From NCBI RefSeq assembly GCF_040939785.1, contig NZ_CP162553.1:2728001-2792000 (forward strand): a stretch of DNA of 64,000 nucleotides, in the 5' to 3' direction. The notes below the pieces were generated by a model, which saw only the letters and a list, made by a program, of their open reading frames with translations, was not told where the DNA came from and made no database searches. Both the position numbers and the translations under genes were made by a program. The first letter of the stretch is position 1. Each line of letters opens with the position of its first letter. This DNA comes from Bradyrhizobium lupini (GTDB taxonomy: Bacteria; Pseudomonadota; Alphaproteobacteria; Rhizobiales; Xanthobacteraceae). Positions 60,605-64,000 of the stretch are shown here, piece after piece.

Positions 60605-60729
60605 CGCGATGCTCGCATTCAAGAGACTGACGGAAATTCGCCAGTAAGCCAGGCTACAGCAACAGTCATCAACGCGGCGACTGTGGGTAGGGGCACCTTC
60701 TCAGGGTAGAGCCCCATGTTTCTCTTAAG

Positions 60730-60915
60730 CTAGCAACCGCCCCGGGGGGCCGGCTCGAACCAGTAGAGCTGAGCCTCTGGGCAAAGCCGCAGACAATGTA
60801 AAGAGTCAGCTCCGTCGTAGCAGCCGATGTCCAAGATCACTGGGTCTTGCTTCTGGAGGGAGCACACAATGTGCTGATGGACCTCCAACGCGGAAGTGGG
60901 CTGACGTATTTCCAT
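60730..60915 (-). pseudogene. N-terminal fragment of a FkbM-like methyltransferase
   Basis: A 61-residue frame contains SLQKQDPVILDIGCYDGADS and LCPEAQLYWFEPAP, the SAM-binding motif I and the following acidic turn of FkbM-type methyltransferases. It ends abruptly at a stop soon afterwards, so only the beginning of the gene remains. Confidence 0.55.
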
Positions 60916-61039
60916 TTAACCTCGTCCCACGCGTCAATGGCAGCAATGCCTTGCAGCACACTTATCAACTCAGCTTAGGATTTCGCGCCGCCCCACCCTT
61001 CGGACGATCCAGCTTCGACGCTGAAACTACAGACAAGCC

Positions 61040-62080
61040 GACGGGCAGCTCAACTCTACAGAGGTAAGCGGGGGATATAGAACGGGTTGCATAACCTATA
61101 CCAACGTTTGTCGACGAGCGACGCCCGCATGAGCCGCGCGAGACTTGTGATGTTGCTCGAGAGCACAGGCGTTTCCCTTCGGTCTTGTGCTTCACGATGA
61201 ACCGGCCATCTCGGGTCCGCCCGCAAAGTAAGTGAACCCCAGGAAGGCGAAGGTCTCGGCCACCCTCGCTGCGCGGCTGACGCGGGAGGGCCGCGAACCG
61301 CGCCAAACTCGATCAACCGGGTTTTGTCCGCATGGAGCGTCGGCCAGTCGCGCCTTGAGGGCCAAGAGCATTTCCTGGGTATCTGCCTTGCTCTCGAAGC
61401 CGATGACGAAGTCGTGCGCAAAGCGCACGGTCACAACGCGACCGCGTGCATGGCGACCACTCCAGTGGTCGACCCAGAGATCGAGGATGTAATGCAGGAA
61501 GATGTTGGAAGGAGCGGACTGATCCTGCCCTTTGCGGCGTGTGTCTTGCTTCTCGCCGCTCTCAAGAACGCCAGCTCGCAGCCGCAGCTCGATGAGCTGC
61601 AGGATACGAGGATCGGCAATCCTGTGCGCCACCATCCGCAGCAGCCACTCGTGGTCGACCGAATCGAAGACACTGGATATGTCATGATAGCCGGATGCAG
61701 GGTATCAAGCTCCATCTGAGGATTCCGCCCCGGCCGGAAGCCGTAGGAGAACCCGAGGAATTCGACCTCATAGGCGGCGCTCAACACCTCGGCCACCGCG
61801 CTTTGGACGATCTTGTCCTCTAGCGGCCGGCACACCGAGAGGCCGCCTACCCCCGTCGGCTTGGGGATGTAGACGCGCCGCACCGGCTGTAGCCGGTAGG
61901 GACAGTGTGGACCCGTGCCCAGAGATCGCGGATTGGTCCGTGAGCCCCTCTTCGTACTTTGCCTCCGTTGTCCCATCGACCTCCGCGCCGGCCTGCCGGC
62001 TTTTGTCGGCGAAACGCCCGAAGCAGATCGTCTTTGTGGATGTGGTGCGGCAAGGCTGTGAACCGGTTTGGACATATGGT
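61040..62080 (-). pseudogene. Group II intron reverse transcriptase/maturase, heavily frameshifted
   Basis: Pieces in several frames are colinear with group II intron proteins: [98 protein letters not shown] and HADKTRLIEFG. The catalytic YADD box reads FAHD. The multiple frameshifts and the lost Asp show that it is dead. The intron RNA ends were not identified. Confidence 0.75.
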
Positions 62081-62099
62081 CGGCATGTTCCCCAAGGAG

Positions 62100-62410
62100 A
62101 ATGCCATGGTTCGCCTCATTGGAGCGGTCCTGCTCGAACAGAACGATGAATGGGCCGTCCAGCGTGCCCGTTACATGACGCTGGAAACCATCGCGCCTTT
62201 GAGCGATGATTCGAGCGTCAGCCTTCCGGCTGCCAGCTGACCGGGCCCGGCTCTCTTGCCGGCGAACCGGTTGCCCGAGCGCCAGTTACAGCATGCTGAG
62301 AAACACGAGTATTTCTGACAGTGCTTTTCGCGCGCTACTGCGGAGCTCACGAAGACGCGATTGCTAGCTCTTGGAGCCTCGACGCAAGAGCGATCGAACA
62401 AGCGGAATAA
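62100..62410. other. Stretch without a supported gene
   Basis: About 310 bp between the intron remnant and the repeat region. Nothing recognisable was seen. Confidence 0.3.
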
Positions 62411-62755
62411 GAAAAGACCCAATCATCGAAGGCTCCTTGGGCTCGGACCACCGCGTCTGGGCTGAACGTACAGTTCGCCGGGCTCTGCGGCAGCCACTAC
62501 AATCTGTGGGGAACCGAGGACGGCTCCTACGCACCCGCACCCGCACCCGCACCCGCACCCGCACCCGCACCCGCACCCGCACCCGCACCCGCACCCGATA
62601 ACAAACTTACGCCGCCGCCACCCGCAAGTATTTTTACTCCGCTTTGCTTAGCATTTCTACTCTGGACTACGCGCCTCATCGCCAGGAATGCCCTCACGCA
62701 CGCTGCGGCACTTGACGAATTTCATTTTCATTCGAAGCTGCCGAAGCCAGCATGA
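62411..62755 (+). other. Open frame without a start codon encoding an Ala-Pro repeat
   Basis: Frame 2 is open for 114 codons between TAA (62408-62410) and TGA (62753-62755). It reads FAGLCGSHYNLWGTEDGSY, then (Ala-Pro)11, then DNKLTPPPPASIFTPLCLAF. It has no ATG, GTG or TTG before the repeat, so it is either a remnant of a secreted Pro-rich protein or a chance frame. Ala-Pro linkers are common in envelope proteins. Confidence 0.35.
62531..62596. repeat. Hexanucleotide tandem repeat, 11 perfect copies of GCACCC
   Basis: Sixty-six bases consist of eleven exact GCACCC units. Such runs are prone to slipped-strand length change. Because the unit is six bases, changes would not shift the frame; read as GCA CCC it adds or removes Ala-Pro pairs. 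Confidence 0.95.
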
Positions 62756-62837
62756 GGGACGCGTTGCGAGTAATCGCTGCGGCTTGGCCGTAGCGCAGCG
62801 CGGAAATTTACGCTAGCTTCCGCTCGCGAGTTTGCAA

Positions 62838-63101
62838 ATGCCTACCCGCATCCGATCTTTCCGAAGACAACGAGCGACCATTCGACCGCTTGCCCCCTCC
62901 CATCCTCAGAGCTGGGATAATCCGGACAATGAGGAAATCTGGTTTGAGTTGGCGCGCGCCATCGGACGTCAGATCGCACGGGATGAACATCATGGCTCGG
63001 GGCAGCCGATAGAGGACCGGCATGACGGACCCGTCATCGAAGAAAACGGCCGTAATATACGCGCGCTATTCGAGCGACATGCAAAGGGTGAGCTCGATTG
63101 A
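62838..63101 (+). CDS. Small hypothetical protein overlapping the recombinase
   Basis: ATG at 62838 gives 87 residues (MPTRIRSFRRQRATIRPLAP...) with a basic N-terminus and an acidic helical end. It overlaps the recombinase start by 80 bp in a different frame. The smooth composition and the overlap suggest a coupled accessory gene, but no family is recognised. Confidence 0.45.
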   Translation: MPTRIRSFRRQRATIRPLAPSHPQSWDNPDNEEIWFELARAIGRQIARDEHHGSGQPIEDRHDGPVIEENGRNIRALFERHAKGELD

Positions 63102-64000
63102 CGGTCAGCTGTTACTCTGCCGCAAAGTCGCATTGCGCAACAACCTCGATGTCGTCGGCGAGTTTGTGGATGCCGCAAAATCTGGTCTTACCGAAGGTGC
63201 GCGGGACGGCTATCAGCGCTTGCTCAACGGTGTGCGAAGCCGGCAGTTTGACGTAGTCGTCGTTGAGCATTTCGACCGCTTGTCGCGCGATCCCGCAACC
63301 ATCCAGCGTCTCAAGCAGGTTTTCGAGTTCAACGGCGTTGAGCTGATGGATCAGAAAGGAGTCTACGCGACCGCCACTGACATTAGCATCGCAAGTCTGT
63401 ACAACACGATTTACAAGCCGCAGCTCGCCGAAAAGGTTCGGCGCGGCCATGACAACGCTGTTGCGAACGGAAGAATTCCGGGCTCATACGCCTATGGTTA
63501 TCGGCCGAGGCCGGGCGCGCCCGGCGAGCGCGTAATCGATGAGAACGAAGCAAAGATTGTGCTCCGCATCTTCAAAGAATATGCAGCGGGCCGCTCGACC
63601 CGAACTATCGCCGCTGACCTCACCCGCGAAGGCGTGCCCTCACCAGGGGCAACTCGTCACAAGAACAAGGCGGGTCGCACCACCTGGAACCATCAGTGCA
63701 TCACAGGCGGTCGGCATGGTCGCGGCATTATCGGCAACGAACTATACATCGGCGAGATACATTGGAACGTTCGCTCGACAATTCTTAACCCAGAGACGCA
63801 GAAGAAACAGAAGCGCTGCAATCCAGCAGAACGCCACATTATCGTCAAAAAGCCAGAGCTGCGGATCGTTCCGCAAGGGCTCTGGGATCTAGCGCAGAAG
63901 GTTCGTAGGGTGCGCGCGGTATCTATGTTCGGACCGACTGGCCAGCCGCGGCGTCGCGCCGTGAGTCCGCGCAACCATGAGCACCCGCTTGCCGGTGTGC
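63022..64000 (+). CDS. Large serine recombinase (resolvase family), cut by the window edge
   Basis: The frame is open from ATG 63022 to the edge, 326 codons. It has AGAGGA 5 bases before the start. The resolvase domain begins VIYARYSSDMQ, where the first Ser after Arg is the likely nucleophile (residue 17). It continues VVVVEHFDRLSRDPATIQRL and then the Recombinase domain (NGRIPGSYAYGYRPRPGAPG, ELYIGEIHWNVRSTILNP). Such enzymes integrate and excise mobile islands and phages. Its position at the end of a decayed accessory region suggests a role in a nested element. The C-terminal zinc-ribbon and coiled-coil part lies outside the window. Confidence 0.9.
   Translation, partial: MTDPSSKKTAVIYARYSSDMQRVSSIDGQLLLCRKVALRNNLDVVGEFVDAAKSGLTEGARDGYQRLLNGVRSRQFDVVVVEHFDRLSRDPATIQRLKQVFEFNGVELMDQKGVYATATDISIASLYNTIYKPQLAEKVRRGHDNAVANGRIPGSYAYGYRPRPGAPGERVIDENEAKIVLRIFKEYAAGRSTRTIAADLTREGVPSPGATRHKNKAGRTTWNHQCITGGRHGRGIIGNELYIGEIHWNVRSTILNPETQKKQKRCNPAERHIIVKKPELRIVPQGLWDLAQKVRRVRAVSMFGPTGQPRRRAVSPRNHEHPLAGV

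Noticed and set aside
62364..62601. Frames encoding long Arg-Val or Thr-Arg repeats
   Set aside because: They are alternative readings of the GCACCC repeat without other coding features.
1..64000. CRISPR array, rRNA or tRNA genes
   Set aside because: No regularly spaced repeats and no tRNA or rRNA signature were found on reading through; the only tandem arrays are the GCACCC run and a short duplication near 43500.

Overview
The window looks like part of a symbiosis island from a slow-growing rhizobium, most likely Bradyrhizobium. The evidence is a minus-strand nifD-nifK-nifE-nifN-nifX block followed by the small nif-associated proteins and a nif-type ferredoxin, NifA activator sites (TGT-N10-ACA) paired with sigma54 -24/-12 promoters, and the surrounding mix of insertion-sequence debris and broken metabolic genes. 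No rRNA, tRNA or CRISPR array was seen. The taxonomic call is inference from gene order and protein resemblance; no database search was possible.

Layout. 1-4.3 kb: the 3' end of an unknown gene, a complete IS630-type element (648-1697) with TA duplications, and a thioredoxin-like gene behind a perfect NifA/sigma54 promoter. 4.2-5.4 kb: an aspartate-semialdehyde dehydrogenase gene with one frameshift, preceded by a threonine-rich leader peptide and a terminator that together look like an attenuator. 5.6-7.7 kb: a prolyl oligopeptidase pseudogene. 8.3-11.2 kb: two translationally coupled, exported M16 peptidase genes. 12.6-20.8 kb: the nif operon (nifD, K, E, N, X, a DUF269 protein, a 66-aa CCE_0567-type protein, ferredoxin III) with its promoter about 345 bp before nifD. 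21.5-27.2 kb: small hypothetical genes, a broken XRE regulator and a di-haem cytochrome c peroxidase. 27.6-30.3 kb: metE under a cobalamin riboswitch. 31-34.1 kb: a NifA-type FdxN ferredoxin, a degenerate EAL-domain protein and a GNAT acetyltransferase.

34.5-41.2 kb holds the most distinctive unit. An IclR regulator is divergent from a six-gene minus-strand operon: ABC importer (ATPase, permease, binding protein), class III CoA-transferase, short citryl-CoA-lyase-like protein, and an SMP-30/gluconolactonase-type gene that is now broken. It reads as uptake, CoA activation and cleavage of a citrate-like acid. 41.6-46 kb is IS91-type and IS110-type debris. 46.9-52.2 kb: MFS exporter, Nudix remnant, IS4-type remnant, LysR regulator and a frameshifted aspartase/fumarase-family gene. 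53-57.5 kb: IS630 remnant, frameshifted MATE exporter, queE remnant with intact queD, and a MetQ-like 3' remnant. 57.5-60.6 kb: a complete RND pump subunit. 60.7-64 kb: methyltransferase fragment, decayed group II intron reverse transcriptase, an 11-copy GCACCC repeat, and a serine recombinase running off the right edge.

The nif genes, metE, the RND pump and most of the IclR operon are intact, while many accessory metabolic genes carry one or a few small indels. That pattern suggests selection on symbiotic functions with ongoing decay around them. Single-base assembly errors cannot be excluded for the genes with only one frameshift.
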